Below, piece by piece: positions 11,673 to 25,600 of a stretch of 64,000 nt of DNA (its first letter is position 1; the number at the start of each line of letters is the position of its first letter). The notes under the pieces are model-generated. The model saw nothing but the letters and a program-made list of their open reading frames with translations. It was not told where the DNA came from and searched no databases. The DNA lies in contig NC_086253.1 of assembly GCF_021018805.1 (NCBI RefSeq), forward strand, positions 14,138,735-14,202,734, in the 5' to 3' direction. The translations under genes and the position numbers were made by a program. This DNA comes from Prinia subflava. Taxonomy: Eukaryota; Chordata; Aves; Passeriformes; Cisticolidae.

Positions 11673-13424
11673 GTTTGAAGTGCAAGTATTCAGAAGAGGA
11701 GATTTATGACTTTCTGAAATCCTTCCCTCTATAAATGTATAAAAATGTGGAAATAACCTTCCTGAAAATGGTTTTGATGGCTAATTTTTAGTCTCTCTGG
11801 AAGTCACTCCTTTGTATCCTAGCACAAGATTAAATGATGGTATTATGGACAGGATTTTTTTTATAATTTCCTCATATGTCCAAGGCCAGTGATATAAACT
11901 ATATCTTACTTACAGTAATAAATAATACAGGCTCACAGCTGATGTGGGGGTTTTTTGTTGTTGGTGTCGTTGTTTATTTTAACCCAGCCTTATTGGATAG
12001 TTTTACAGAAATCAAACAAGGAAGAACAGCTATACTGTAAAATAATATTTCCCAGACTATATTGAATGGACTAAGTGGAGGAGTCAAGAAAGGTGATCAA
12101 GGAGTTCAGGCACTGCAAGTGGAAAGGCTCTGTTCTGCTGTTGCTCTGCAGTCGCTCGAAGCCAAGAGGACTCAACATGGGTCCGTTTTATTCACTGATG
12201 GAAATGTCTTCATTCAGCATTGCATGATGAGAAACTCAGCAGAACAACTGCTGCTGATGGGAGCCCAGACAGCAGCCTGGGGGATTCCTGCTGGACAGCC
12301 ACAAGTCACTGTCTCTGTGCCCCATTTCGCTCTCTGGTGCTCATCCCCTGGCTGTGAATGCGCACACAGACCTTGACTGACAAATCTATATTAAAGAACA
12401 AGTGAGCAAACTGTGTCACAGTTCAAGGAAATTTTCAGAAGAGGTGCTCATTGTCATTGACTGCAACAGAACACTGCAGTAAGGACAGACAATCCTAGAT
12501 GGTGTGGATGCAGTTTCATCAAATTATGACAACTTCATGCTGAGAGTCCCTGGTTATTTTCTTGCACTGAGGATCTCTGTAAAAGATATCTGAGGATGAA
12601 TCCTTTTCTCTCTTTTCCTCCATGTTTTTTTTTTAATATAGGTTTCATGTATCCAGACCAAAACCCATCAGTCAGAGGAGACAACTGGATGAAAGCACAG
12701 CATGTTTACAGGACATGCAAAGCAAAACTGGTGCCTGTTGCTTTTGCTGGTACCATTCTCTGCAACTTTGAGTAAATTGCTACTTATGCAATTCATTCCT
12801 TTGTTCCTTCTCCAAACATTTGCCCAAAGAAATGTTTTCTCTTAGAATGAGTAGTTCCCTGAAAAGCAACTTAACCACCTGAAGTTAAACATGTGTTTGC
12901 TGGAACAGGGTGGGTCTTCGACTTCTGCCTGATTGTGAAATGCATACATTACTGTCCATTTCTATATGCAGTCAGTAGAATTTGATGTATTCTGAACAAA
13001 GAGCAAATAATAAACCAATAAAGAAAATCATGTCTAAGATTCAACAAAGTTGCAAATTTTTATGATCACCCCATTCCATGCCAGCAAAATGACATTGGTA
13101 GAAGTTTCTTTATCTCTAATGGGCACATCCAGGCTCCTGCCAAAGATGCTACATGCCAGATGAGTTGCTGCCAGGTTATAAACTTCGAAGGACTTGTTAT
13201 TCAGAACACTAAAAGAGTTTTCTCCCATGCTACATTTTGTGATTTTATTAACAGATTCATTACTATCTTACAGAGCAGCTTCATCAGTCAAAGAGCACCT
13301 TCAGTGCTGTGCAAGCATCAGACATGGATCTAAATGTCCCTGACTATGCAAAGTTTCCATTTTGACCTCAGATGGCTCAGGGCAACCTCAGCATCCTCTT
13401 TTGGATCTAATAAAACACCAGGGT
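11673..13424. other. Single-copy DNA with one CpG-bearing open frame
   Basis: A 104-codon plus-strand open frame lies at 12062-12376. It carries several CpGs (near 12153-12158, 12184, 12329 and 12361), which is above the local background, but I recognise no protein domain and no start context or splice sites that would support a gene. A 64-codon minus-strand frame at 13034-13228 reads like plausible protein sequence but has no identifiable relative. I list neither as a gene. Confidence 0.35.
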
Positions 13425-13471
13425 TTCACTTGGAATATGCAGTTCACAGTTGTGACCATATTCCAAGTGAA
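13425..13471. repeat. Perfect 15-bp inverted repeat forming a compact hairpin
   Basis: Left arm TTCACTTGGAATATG (13425-13439) is exactly complementary to the right arm CATATTCCAAGTGAA (13457-13471). Inside, TCACA (13444-13448) pairs with TGTGA (13451-13455) around a two-base loop, with a 4-to-1 internal bulge. Pairing does not continue outside the arms. It could be a remnant of a small inverted-repeat transposon, a palindrome produced by template switching, or chance. The arms are too short for a typical microRNA precursor. Confidence 0.9.
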
Positions 13472-16400
13472 CGAGCCATGATATAGAGAAAACAGAAGGG
13501 GAGAAATGCAATTTTCTGTGACTGTATGAATTAGGATGCAATCAGAGATACAAAGTATAATACAAAAAGACAATGTGTTGCTTGCACTCAAATCAGTCAG
13601 GAATGCTTTTCAAAGTTGTTTTCATGTTTTCATTCTCTGCTTACTAGACATATCTTTATGAACCAAGATAGTAAAGTACTCAGACAACCATAAATATCAT
13701 TGAATGCGAGACATGCAAGACAGTCTGCTTCAAAATGTGAGCAGTAATTCTGCAAATAATATCCTATAAAGGACAAAGAAGTCAAAATGCAGTACGATTA
13801 GAGTCAGCAACAATTTGCAGAAAAAAGAAATTGAAAACAAAGTAATTTTTTTTAGCTCTGCATTTCAGTTAAAGAAAAAAAAATATGAACATTCTTAAGA
13901 ACAGTTTTGAAAGGAAAATTGAGAAGTTCAATCTACAAGTTGACCTGGCCAAGTATGTTGATCATTTTCTAATGGATTTTCTGGCATGTTTCTTTTGGCC
14001 AAATACACATGAATTTATAAAACTGTTTGGTTTCATGGTATCTTCAATTCTCAGTGAAAAAAATTTACTTCATTCAGAATTACAGTATATATAACCAATA
14101 AAAAACTGCTTCATCGATTTCATCTCAAATCAGGTTTTCATGAAGTACTCTTTAGAAGAACATATTTAGAGGGTGTTCATTGAAGTTTCATTGATTTATC
14201 TGCTTTAAGTGATTTTTTTACCTATATATCCTCTGGAAAACTTTTCTCTAAGTCTCTTCTCTGGCTTATCATAGATATTCTTTCATAAAACAAACACTAT
14301 TCTTTGGTATATTCTATTATTTATATATGTAAAGGTTCCATCAACAGTGTTATTTTAGCAGTCAAAAAATAGATGGAAGATACTGCTTTGATATTACTCC
14401 CCTGTGGGATCTGGAGCAAATCACTCTGCAATGCTGTTTTTCTGCTTACAATGTTAAGTCTTTGAAAAGAAATTGTGTTTCACGTTGTATTTGTATACTG
14501 CCTCTCAGCTGAGACCTCCAGATGCTCCTATAATACAAAGATTAAATAGCAGCACTATCTGTTAAATAATGAATGCTGCAAGCATGCTGATGAGACAACC
14601 ATTTGGGATGGGATATTAAATAACTTTCCCTGGGTCATGTGATTCATTATTGGCAGAGAAAGCATGGAGAGTGCAAGAGCCTAGCAAAGCAAAGGGCTGC
14701 ATGAGGACTCTTGCAGGGTCTCTGCTGGGGTAGGACACTCCTGCTGTGTTTGACAAAGTTTTAACCAAAGCGGCCCCACAGATCATGGCACTGCTCAAAC
14801 AAGGGGTGAACTGTTAGGATCTGACAGCCATCTGAGAAGGAGACAAGAGGACTTGGGGCTCTACCACTCTTCAGATGGAAAGCTGGATGAGAAATACAGA
14901 GGGAGCAGTATCATGGCTGCTTCTGTGGTAACAAATTAGTCTCAGGGAGCATTCCTGGGCACTGGAGAGCAGTCACGGGTACCAGCTGAACAGCCCTGGC
15001 TGTGCACCTGCCCAGAGCCAACCACAATTCATTAGACCAGGAGCCATTCGTGGATCAGCAGCCATTCCCAGTTAACCATTTGCCTCCAGGAAAACACTCA
15101 GTTCTAGAGGATAAGGGAGGCACAGGTACAGACATATGGCATCTCCTGCCAGCCATGCCCAAAGGCAGAGATTTGCCCTAGGCATGCTAAATCTCCTCAT
15201 ACTGCCACTATCACTTGCAGAACCCCTGAGCTCAGTCCTGCATTTAGGACATTTTGAAGGTCAGACCATGTTTGACTGCGAGGAGATTTCCTTTTTATGT
15301 TCATTGTGCTGCTCAGAGGATCACTGCTCCATTTCTCTCCAGTTTACCTTCACTGGCTGTCAGAGACACATCACAAGCAGAGAGGAGCTATGTGCATCCT
15401 CGGACAGAACCAGCCACCCTGTTAATCACTTGCCATGGCACACAATGGTGAATGGAGCCGACTTTTGCTGCACAGTGCTCCTCTAACAGAGTCCTTGTGT
15501 GTGCTCTGACCGCTGTCATCCTCACGCAGTTGCTTGGCAACACCAGCATCTTTGATATTCACTTTCCAGGCATTAGGTAATAAACTCACCAATGAGGACA
15601 CAGCTGCCTAATTTCCCCTGCTGTTTGCAGCAGAGGGTAAAGTGAATCTGTGGATTCTCAGTGATATGTCTAAACAACTGCCTGAAGACTTTCTTTTGTT
15701 ACGAATTTTATTCATCTGTTTTGGCTGACAGGTCCTTTACCCCTTGTTGGCTGCCTCGTGTTTGGGAATAAAGAGAGAGAGAGCACCTGAGGAGCTGCTG
15801 TTTCTCTCTGTGCATCCAACAGTGCATTGTCTGGGAATCAGCACCTGCAGGCCTGGCAGTCCTGCAGGATGAAAACTGCAGCCATCACTGGCTGGACACA
15901 CACAGGCAGTACAAACTGAGCTGGGTGAGACCATAAGTCACATTCCCTGACTGGTATGATGATACTGGTGGAAACAGTGAAACACTGAGGTTTGACAGAT
16001 ATTTTCATCTAATGAGCAACATGAGGGTCCAGGCTACCATACCCTCCCTTCCTCCTTTCTCATGGAAAACAGTGTGTTTTCGTAGGGAAAAGAGAGTGGA
16101 GGAAATTAATGTAACCTATTAATAGCTCATCAGAAATAAGTCATCTAGCCTGAGTTACACTCTGGATTCCTTAATGAGTCAGTGGAGAAGATGGATGGTG
16201 TCCCTTAGAGAGGAGGAGAGTGCCTATCCTGACCACAAAGAGGGTCTAAATGAGGACTTGAGACTGGATGCCTAACCTTAAATAATTAATGCTAGTTGAG
16301 CTGAATTCTACTCAAATTTCTACAGATAACATACCACTCTTTGGCTGGGCCAAGCAAACATTTCCTGAGAAAATTCAGAGGAGAAAAAGACTAGTTAGAT

Positions 16401-16496
16401 AGCTGTAATACACCTCAGCTTTCACACAGTCAGATGAGCAATCTGTAACCTGTTTCTGATTTTATAGCTCCACTACAAACAGACATCTGCAATTTT
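13472..16496. other. Single-copy DNA, no gene seen
   Basis: Slightly richer in G+C between about 14620 and 15950 than the surroundings. A 116-codon plus-strand frame (15136-15486) is the largest open frame here, but it has no recognisable domain. No repeat family recognised. Confidence 0.45.
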
Positions 16497-16513
16497 GGGG
16501 GGGGGGGGGGGGG
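16497..16513 (+). repeat. G17 mononucleotide run
   Basis: Seventeen consecutive G residues. Runs of this length are polymorphic and prone to sequencing error, so the true length may differ. Confidence 0.9.
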
Positions 16514-19500
16514 ACACATTTAAGTGGGGTAAAACAGGTCAATGCTAACTTCAGAGATGAACTGTTCTACTGGATCAAATGAAATATTTATCCCTGTTTT
16601 CCCCTCCAACTGGGGCCAACAGCTGATGCCTAGGAAAAAGATGTAGCAGTAGGATACAATTTTAATGCTTGGCAGCCAGAAATTCAAAGACTTGTTTGGT
16701 CAGAGGCTGTATCAATATGTTTTTGCTTAGGAAACCCATAGGGCATTTTCTTCCAGAGCAAATTTTCTTCATAAAAAAAGCAAGTAGGTTTTGTCAAAAA
16801 AAGCCTTTTGGGATTTCACCATTTTGAACACTAAATAGAGGAATGAGAGAATGAGTGGCCATGGATTCTGATAGAAAAGTGGTGAGCTCCTACCAGGAAT
16901 TATGTCCAAACTAAAGAGTGGAGCTAAGGTGAGTGCCACTCTGCTGGATGTCTTAGTGTAGCAGGGTTTTGTTTCATAGTCTGAATTTGTAACAGAAGCC
17001 TGTTCCTCCCTGTTATATAATTCTAAGAAAATACCTAAGGTTGCAGGTTGCTGTGTAAATGTCAGATATTACTTTTGGTAACATCAACATATAATTGAGA
17101 CAGCTGTTTGATATTCAAACTAATCACAAGGAAAACATCCTGCCTGGGATTTCACTAAGTGTGCTTAGCAGGGATTCCCCATTGCATAAATGAGAGTATG
17201 AACAGAAGCATGAAAAGCTGAGGTGGTGAAAAGAAAGATATCACCTTCAAATACTGATGCTGGGGCACGTGTTGCTAGCACAGCATTTCTCCCTGACATT
17301 CAGGAACACATTTCAAGTCCTGAGAGGTGCTAAGCATGAAAGTTGCAGATATTTCTGACTGAAGAGTACATCAGAGCTCTGAGATTGTTAATGCTCTCTC
17401 TTCTCAACCCAGAGAAGAAAGAATATCTGCCCCTCTCAACACAGTGTATATCCAGAGAGACTTGTAAAAGAAACAAGTTTCAAAGATAACCTCAGCAGTG
17501 AGTGACTGAGCATCCTACCTTGTATCAAATGAAGGGAAATGTCCAGCCTGTGCAGCCCAGCAGAAATTATGTTAATTATAAATAATTAAATCTCTTTATA
17601 TAAAGAAATGAGCAATGCTGTCAGAAGCTACATCCTACTTTTCTACCTTTCTAGTTTTCTACCACTTTTGGAAACCAAGAACCAGGTTTGACAATGGATT
17701 TAACACTATAGTTTATAATTGCTTGCCAAGCACCCACAGTTGCACTCAAATTTTTCTCCAATAAAACCTATCCTGATGAGACTATGAGCTCATATGGATG
17801 CAGTGAAACTCCCTGAGATGGCAAGATATGATTTTCAATTTATTAAACTCAAATTCTGACAGAAAAAAGGAAAAAAAAAACAAAACAAAAAGAACAACAA
17901 CAAAAATCTTACTCACATTTGACAAGACTTGAAGGTAGAAGAGCAGAAATGAAAATTATTCTTTACAGATCAAAAAGAAGGCAGAAGGAGGAGAAGACAT
18001 TTAGGATATTCTTCTTGGTGGAACAACATGACCATAAGGGGGACAAGATTTGAGACCAAGCTGGAAATGAAGACAAGAGCGGAGTCATTCAAGATCTCTG
18101 TCCATACAGAAATACCAAACTAGATGAAAGGCAGTGACAGTGGAGAAATTGTATGTCTTAATCAATGAGGAAAAGACATCATTGTAATATTTGCAGGTTG
18201 AATAGAGGGGAGTGGCTAAATTTACTCATGGCAGAGTTTTTTCTATTGCTGTTTCTACAATTGCCATGCTTTCCTTTCACTTCAAATTTACTGTGTACTT
18301 TTTTGTAATAACACCGTGAATGACATTTTTTCCGCAGTGAGATCAATAATAGATGATACTAAGTAACGCAAGCCAAAACCATCCTTAGAAACCCATAAAT
18401 GAAAATCTAGTTTAATTTATGTTATATTCTTTGATAACTTATCTATTCTGTCCTTTTATTGATAATAGGACAAAACACACCATAACATAGCATGTGACAG
18501 AGGAATGAGAAGCCCCAAGAGTAAAGTCAGTTTTTGAAGGAAGCAGAGTCTCCATTTTAGAGGCAATAATATGGCTCTTAATCTTGGGTTTGAGATGTGA
18601 CCAGGGCTGCAAAGACAATCCTATGGTCCCCCTTTTATTGGTGCTTGAACATGACACAAATACGAGCTGCTCTTCAGTTTATGCCATAGTAAGAAAAATA
18701 GACAAGTTCTTCATCTCTGCCACCTTCTCTCACGGGAAAGTGAGTCACTTCAAGGGCTGGAAAAAGTGTTTGACTTTTAGAAGTTCCTGGGCATGCCTTC
18801 TTGAAGTCACAGCCTCCTGACATTCTCCTCTCAGCCAACTAAAACTGCTAAGACCACCAGTCACACTTGTTGCAGTCCTTTCAACTCTTGATTTCATACA
18901 AGGAGCCAAGTGTCACAGTTTGGTCAGAGCAGTAACTCTGTAGTCCCTCCATCACCCTCAGATCTCCCCGAGTTAATAAACAGGGGGTAGAGTGCATTGC
19001 CTGACACTGCAGTGGGACTGTTGGGTCAGAGTGTGGGCATTTGCTGTGCTGCCCTTCCAGGGTCTCCTCATTTTGTTTCCCATTTTGTTTTCATACTCTA
19101 GGAAGGGCCATCTTCCACTCCCAGACTGTGCCTCACTGTTTGATGTCATGAGCTGAAATTATGATTTGGGGCTGGACATCACCAAGGATTTTATAATGAC
19201 ACTGGGATTTCTGCAGCCATCAGAATGGGCCACTACAGACCTTATATGCTATCTCAAATATATCTAAAAAATGCACTTATCATGCGGAAAATCATTGATA
19301 CACGAGTTCAAGCAGAGTGTGAAACATGGAACGATGATGATTAGATAATGACTCCATTATCTGTACAAATGCAATGCCACTATAGTAGTTCATCATAAAA
19401 TAACAAATCTGACATCTGCAGCTGAGATTGTCAAAACTGTCTAGGGGGACTGAGGTACACAGTCACCATTAATGTTAATGTGTCTATGTCCCCTCCATCA

Positions 19501-20728
19501 TTTAAAAAAGTTCAGCCTATTTTTTGAGAGAAAATAATACGCTAAGTACAAGATAATTTCAAGACTGAAGGTCACAGAAATCACAAGGGATTTGTGGTGG
19601 CCTTTACCACAGTAAAATATCAAGCACAGGAGCTTTCATGGGAAAATTATTCCACCTCAAATGAAAAATTAAATCAGTATCTTCAAAATTCCTTATATTT
19701 GGAACTTTGGGGGAAAAAAAAAACAGTTTCATTGCAGATTTTTCATTTATTTTCTAAGGGTTTTTGTGGAGTTTTTTTAACAGAAAAGCCTCTTTTTGCA
19801 TTATTTCTTAGCATGGCAATCTCAGAATGGAATAGTACTGTTACTGATGTGGGCTAAGAAGATGTAAGAGTTGAAATATTTTCTTGTGGAAATTTTTTAC
19901 ATTAATTAGCTAACATTGATAGAAAAGTCATCTTTTCTGAGTTAAGATGTCACCTACTTCCAGTGAAGTTAAATAATAATGACTTTTGAAATAAAAATTA
20001 ATTTAAACATGCAACAAAAATGAATAAATGTAACTTTTTAAAAACAAAATAAAAAAAATACGATAGAAACAAACAAACAAAAAGTCCCTCAAGGGATTTT
20101 TTTCCCCAAATGAAATGATTTAATTAAAAAAAGGAGGCCTGGAACAAATATTTCTTTGCAGACGAAACATTTCCTGAGGGGGATGTGGAACTGGGGATAT
20201 GACTTAATATTAAAATAAAACATAAAATTAAACCATGGCATAAATGTATATTAAAATGTGAATTAAAATCAAAATATTGCACAAATGAAAGTGAACCATT
20301 AACTTATTTTACACATTTGCATATCATATACATTCACACATGCATTGTTTAAAAAGAAGCTAAATACAGTCTATCATTCAGAAATCAAAGGGGATATGAT
20401 TTGGATATAGAGTGATGCCCTGTAGGAATGGCTGCTGTGTATTCAGCTCTCCTGTCCTCTATCACAGACTTGCAAATAGAGGGACGCTTTTGCGTCAGTC
20501 ACTGCCAAAGAAATCTCTCCATATTCTTATGAGGGGAATTTTTTTTACTGCAGACATATTACAGGTGAGCACGTCCATTGAGTAATGGGAAACACAAAAA
20601 CTACAAGGAAAAAAAAACAGATGGGTTTTCCAGGTATGCTGGGGTAGTATTTTTGAATGTCAAATTTTGCAAAGTCACTGCATGCCCAGAAAGCCACACA
20701 TAACTTCATGGCTTCTGCTTCTATTCTT
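16514..20728. other. Single-copy AT-rich DNA with A-rich tracts
   Basis: No exon or transposon identified. Simple A/AC-rich tracts lie at about 17866-17906 and 20038-20084 and look like low-complexity sequence. They may be old poly(A) tails, but no retrocopy body is visible upstream. Confidence 0.45.
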
Positions 20729-20767
20729 TAGCTAGTTAAAGAATGACTAGCTAGTTAATTGAATGAC
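20729..20767 (+). repeat. Tandem duplication of a 19-20 bp unit
   Basis: Two adjacent copies, TAGCTAGTTAAAGAATGAC (20729-20747) and TAGCTAGTTAATTGAATGAC (20748-20767), differing by a small change in the middle. This is consistent with a local replication slippage event. Confidence 0.85.
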
Positions 20768-21811
20768 TTGGTAAATACAAGTAAATTAAATATCTGATGA
20801 AGGATGGATCATTGACTATATTCCTGTGCCAGAAAAATTATGTTGATGAGCTGCAGGTGAAGATTAAGTTCACAGGCACCAAAGTAAAAAAAACTAAAAT
20901 AAAAGTAGTTTGTCAGATTTGTAAGTTACTTTGGAGACCTAGAACACACTTGTATGTACAAACAGTAAAATGTCCCTTGAAGATAGTCTGCCTCACAGTT
21001 CATTTGCCTGGAAATCTCTTGGCAGCCATCTGGATCAGGTTTAAAGAAAATGTAATACTAATCTGACAGTGATAAGCTAGTGACAATGATTATTCATGAG
21101 TTTATAGGGAGAGTAGACCTTGAGAGGCAGATGTGAGTCCTTTCTTTCAGACCCAATTTCTGTGCTTTGAATACACTGGAACCACTTCAGAACATAAGGT
21201 TTGTTTTATATATACTAAAGAAACCCTGCTTTAATGAGCTTGACATATAATTGTTTCCTAATTATTAGAAGTTGCCCCAAAGAAAAAGAAACAAATTTAT
21301 TTCACAAGGCTTGCTGCATATGCACTCTCACACAGAAAAAATATTATTGTTTTTGACTTGATGATCCAAAGTTAATGAAATGGCTTGGCCTTGTTTCAGA
21401 GAGCAACTGTTCTGAAGTAGGGGGATACCATTTATTGTTTTATTGAAATAGAAAACTTTCGGGGGAGTGTTTCAAAACCACTTAACTTTGACTGAACTTG
21501 GCTCTCATGAATTAATCTGAAAAGATCAGCCAATGTAGAAAGCCCTTTCATCATCCTGGGCCTCTTTCAATGTCTTTTTAAGTCAATGGACAGTTTTTCA
21601 TTGACTTCCCTGCACTTTGGATCAACCTTTAAATTTACTCAAGTTAAGCTGGGAATTTAGGGAAAGGATTTCATAGGAACGTCTCTGCTTCAGTTTCAGG
21701 AAAACTAAGGAAGCTTCCTAAGTACAGTCTTGTACTGTTAGTCCCCGCCTTTCTTCCTGTGTGCAAAGCTTAAAAAGGAAATGAGGTTTAAGGAATATAT
21801 CCAGAGGAAGG
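20768..21811. other. Single-copy DNA, nothing recognised
   Basis: An 89-codon plus-strand frame (20797-21066) is lysine/valine-rich but matches no family I know. No repeat recognised up to the CR1. Confidence 0.4.
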
Positions 21812-22610
21812 GTTTGATTGCATCCTCAGCAAGTTTTCAGATGACACCAAGTATGGTGGGAGTTGACCTACTGAAGGGTAGGAGGGTTTTACGGAGCTGC
21901 GCTACAGGCTGGTGGCAGAGTGTCTGGAAAGCTGCCCAGTGGAAAAGGACCTGGGGGTGCTGTGACAGTGACTGACCATGAGCCAGGTGTGCCCAGGTGG
22001 CCAAGAGGGCTAATGGCGCCTGGGCTGTACCAGCAATAGTGTGGCAGCACGACCAGGGCAGGGATTGTCCCCTGTGCTGGGCACTGGTGAGGTCACACCT
22101 CGAATCCCATGTTCAGTTTTGGGCCCCTCATTGTAAGAAAGACATTGAGGTGCTGGAGCGTGTCCAGAGAAGGGCAACAGAGCTGGGAAAGGGTCTGGAA
22201 CACAAGTCCTATGAGCAGCAGCTGAGGGAGCTGGGGGTGTTTAGTCTGGAGGGAAAGAGCTCATGGGGGACCTTTACACTCTCTAAAAATCCCTGGAAAG
22301 TTGTAGGAAGGTGGGTATGTTGGTCTCTTGTCCCAAGGAACAAAATACAGGACAAGAGGAAAGGGTCTCAGGTTGTAGCAGAGAAAATTTCAGCTTGGTT
22401 TTAAGAAAAATGTCTTCACTGGAAAGGTGGCCAAGCACTGGAACAGGCTGTCCAGGCAAGTGGTGGATTCACCACTGCTGGAGGTATTTAATGGTGCATA
22501 GATGTGACACACAGGGACAAGGTTTAGTGGTGGACATAGCAGTGGTGGGTTAACAGCTGGATTTCCCAGTCTTAAAGGTCCCTTCCAACATAAATGTTTC
22601 TGTGATTCTT
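21812..22610 (+). mobile_element. CR1 LINE, 3' portion with decayed RT C-terminus
   Basis: One of the best-preserved CR1 copies here. The frame at 21997-22404 still reads a recognisable CR1 RT C-terminal segment: it includes VQFWAPHCKKDIEVLERVQR and, farther on, KSYEQQLRELGVFSLE, both hallmarks of the family. The frame is broken afterwards, and the next block (about 22311-22553) continues in another frame. The tail near 22560-22610 has the CTTAAAGGTCCCTTCCAAC block and a degraded TCTGTGATTCTT octamer end. The element is 5'-truncated near 21812, as is usual, and is not active. G+C is visibly higher than in the flanks. Confidence 0.94.
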
Positions 22611-25600
22611 TCAGAAGCTCATGCTTGATGTACTAACACACTTGCTTTTCTGCCTGCTCCCAGTGGAGAGCTTAATTTGCTTCTGAAAACTGAGAGGCTT
22701 GGGAAAACTCCAGCCCAAGAGTAGTTGCTGCATTTTGCAGTCTCCCCTGCTTAACCCCACTGCATTCTAATGCACAAATTTTATTCCCTATGGCACAACC
22801 TACACAACAAACTGTTAGGCCCCTCATGGATAGTTCAAGTGCCAGCAGTTCATGGAAGCAATTTGGAATAAACTAGGTGAAGGGACATTCGTATTGGTTG
22901 GAGAAATCATCACAGGCAAAACCACCTTGTCAGAAGAGAGGCCATGCACACCATTATCTAAGTGTTGGCCATGGCTATGATTATTTATTTATTTATTTAC
23001 TTACTTACTTATCTGTAGTACAATGACATCTAGACATTCCAGCTAAGAGTGGGAGCCTGCAGAAAGAAACTCATTGTCCCAACATCTGGACCAAGAAACT
23101 CCAATCCTAATCTGATATAAACTGTAAAGGTGAGGCAATCAGCTTGCTGTCATCTAGCTGGGCTGGAACAACCTCTGGAGAAACAAAATGACTTATTTCC
23201 ATCTGCTGCCCCACCCACAGTCCCACACTGCTTTTCATTTACACTGACCTTTTCTTCACTCTCTTAAGCTTCCTTTCTCCCTTCCTTCTGCTTTTCTTTG
23301 CACACAGGGGTAACAGGCAAGAGCTAAGCTAAAACTTCAGAGTCATTGAACATACATCCAAGTTATTCTCTCAACTGTTTGCAGATGTGAGGATAAGGGG
23401 TTACAGATTCATAGAAACTAAATGCTCTCCTAGATCCAGGAAAATATAGGAACATATCTGCATCCAGGCTGGGTATTTTCCTCAGTCAGAGGAAATAATT
23501 GTCACACCATGGGGCTAGAATTACCCATTGGAACTAACAGGAGACAACAACCCTTTTGGCTTCCCTACCAAGTATACATATAATGGAGAACTGCTCCTTC
23601 CTCTCTATCACCACAGGATGTGGCTTGAGATATTCAGTTTTAATCTTACTCTGATGCATGAGGTTGGTACAAATTCTGCCCTCAGCCCTTTCAAGTATTA
23701 ACAACACTAATGAAATTACTCAGGGGCTGTCATTTTTCATCTTGATATTCTTATGTTGCTGATCTGCATTGCAGCACTTTTCTTTGCTCCCAAGGACTCA
23801 AACTATGCTTTGTAGTTCTAAGACTATTCAGGAATGACCTGAAGGCTTAGTTAAACCAGAATCAGCAGGGGACTGACCTCTAACACCCTGGGAAAAGCAG
23901 AAGCTGAAATTAATCTTCAAACCAAGTTTCCTTCTTTAACACAGAGAACCAGTGGGGAAATTGTTTGTGGTTGTTAAGGGAGTATAGTTAAGTCTAACCA
24001 GAGCTCTCATCTGAGGACATCCTTGGCATAGCTAGCCATGAACTTGGAAGTCAGTTTGAGAGACCTTCAGCTGGAACCAGTGCTCACAGAAAGCTGGTTT
24101 CAAGATCACTGTCAGACACACAAGACCACAGTAATCAATTCAAATAGTATAAAACAAGACTGATAAAAATCACTCAAGGGTGGGAAAAGGTTATTCTAGA
24201 TGGGTCATGGAGACTTTCCTACTCCTACATGACATCTTCCAGTTTGATCTCCCCTTCCCAAGACTGCAAAAGTGATGATAGAGTTGTGCTATTCTCATTT
24301 TCTGGACAGGAAGCAGCAGTTGTTGTACCTAACAAAAGAATGTAACTTTTGACTTAAGTATAACTTCAGTCATGTATCTTCATTCTCATATCTACTCCTG
24401 ATTTTGCAAGGATCTATGATACAAGCAGCCCTAGAAAATCTAGTAGCTGAGGCAGAATTTGCCCATTAGACCTCAGAATTTTTGTAACACTTTTTATGTG
24501 CAGCATATCAATTGCAGAATAGAAAATAAATTAAGAATGTGCATCAGAATGGGATGATAGTGAGAATAGGCTAGGATGTAAGAAGGAAAAAGAATAAAAT
24601 TATCAGAGACTAAGGGAAAAATGACAAATCCATGACAGGAGGTCACATGCCTGAACACTGAAGTCCTGCCATTGTTTAGCACATTGTGCCCTTGCTTTAT
24701 GCCAGAGCAAATCTACCTGCCTAAATGCTGTGAGGAAAATACTTCTATCTCTTCCAGAAACACTCATCCACTCTTTGACACTAACATACTCTGCCTTGAT
24801 TTTATCACAAGTCCTCTACACAGGAGATTTTGGTTCTGCCTAGACACCTGCTATCAGCCCCCCTCAGCATTTCATAAACACATCTCTGAAGCCTGAAATA
24901 GCTGAGCTTGTATCAGCTCTTTGGACATCTTGGTCAAAAGACAACAGAAATCATGCAGTGGCCAAGTAGATCTTTCTGCAGGTAATTAAACAACTCTAAG
25001 ATCTTCTTTTTAGATGGATCCAGAGTTAGAAACAAATGCTTTGGAACTGGTTTTATAGGATGGAAATTTGTAAAACAATTTTGGCCCCATTTTCAACAAA
25101 GGACAAGGAGCATGGTGGCAGAAGGCAGCTGCCACTGCAGGAAGAGCCAGCTCAGGTAGTTACTGGGAATGCAGTAACAGAACTCAAAGGCTGGTGCAGA
25201 TGTAAACAATTGTTCCATTGTGATGTTTCTTTCATTTCCTTAAAACAACAGATAACTACTAATCCTTGTTCTATAAAATATATATACGTAGAATGGATTT
25301 GGTTGCAGGCTTTTGATTCTTTTGAACCAAGCCCTAACGGCTGTGGTGATGGGCCTGCACAGTCCTAGAAGGGTCCTGATTTTTGCAAAAACTTCTTGGG
25401 GAAAAGAAAAGAAGAACGTCTAATTTTTCCTGTCCTCTCACTACTTCAACACTGGCACACTTCCAAGGATCACTTGGAACCAATGGAGCTGGCTATGATT
25501 CAAGAGCCCATACACACACACACAAACAAAAAACGGATTACACAGCAGAGCAACAAGACCAAAGACCATTTGAAATGGATTGCTCACTCAAAAGGAGCTG

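Noticed and set aside
13034..13228. 64-codon minus-strand frame with protein-like composition
   Set aside because: Short, no relative recognised, no flanking splice signals strong enough.
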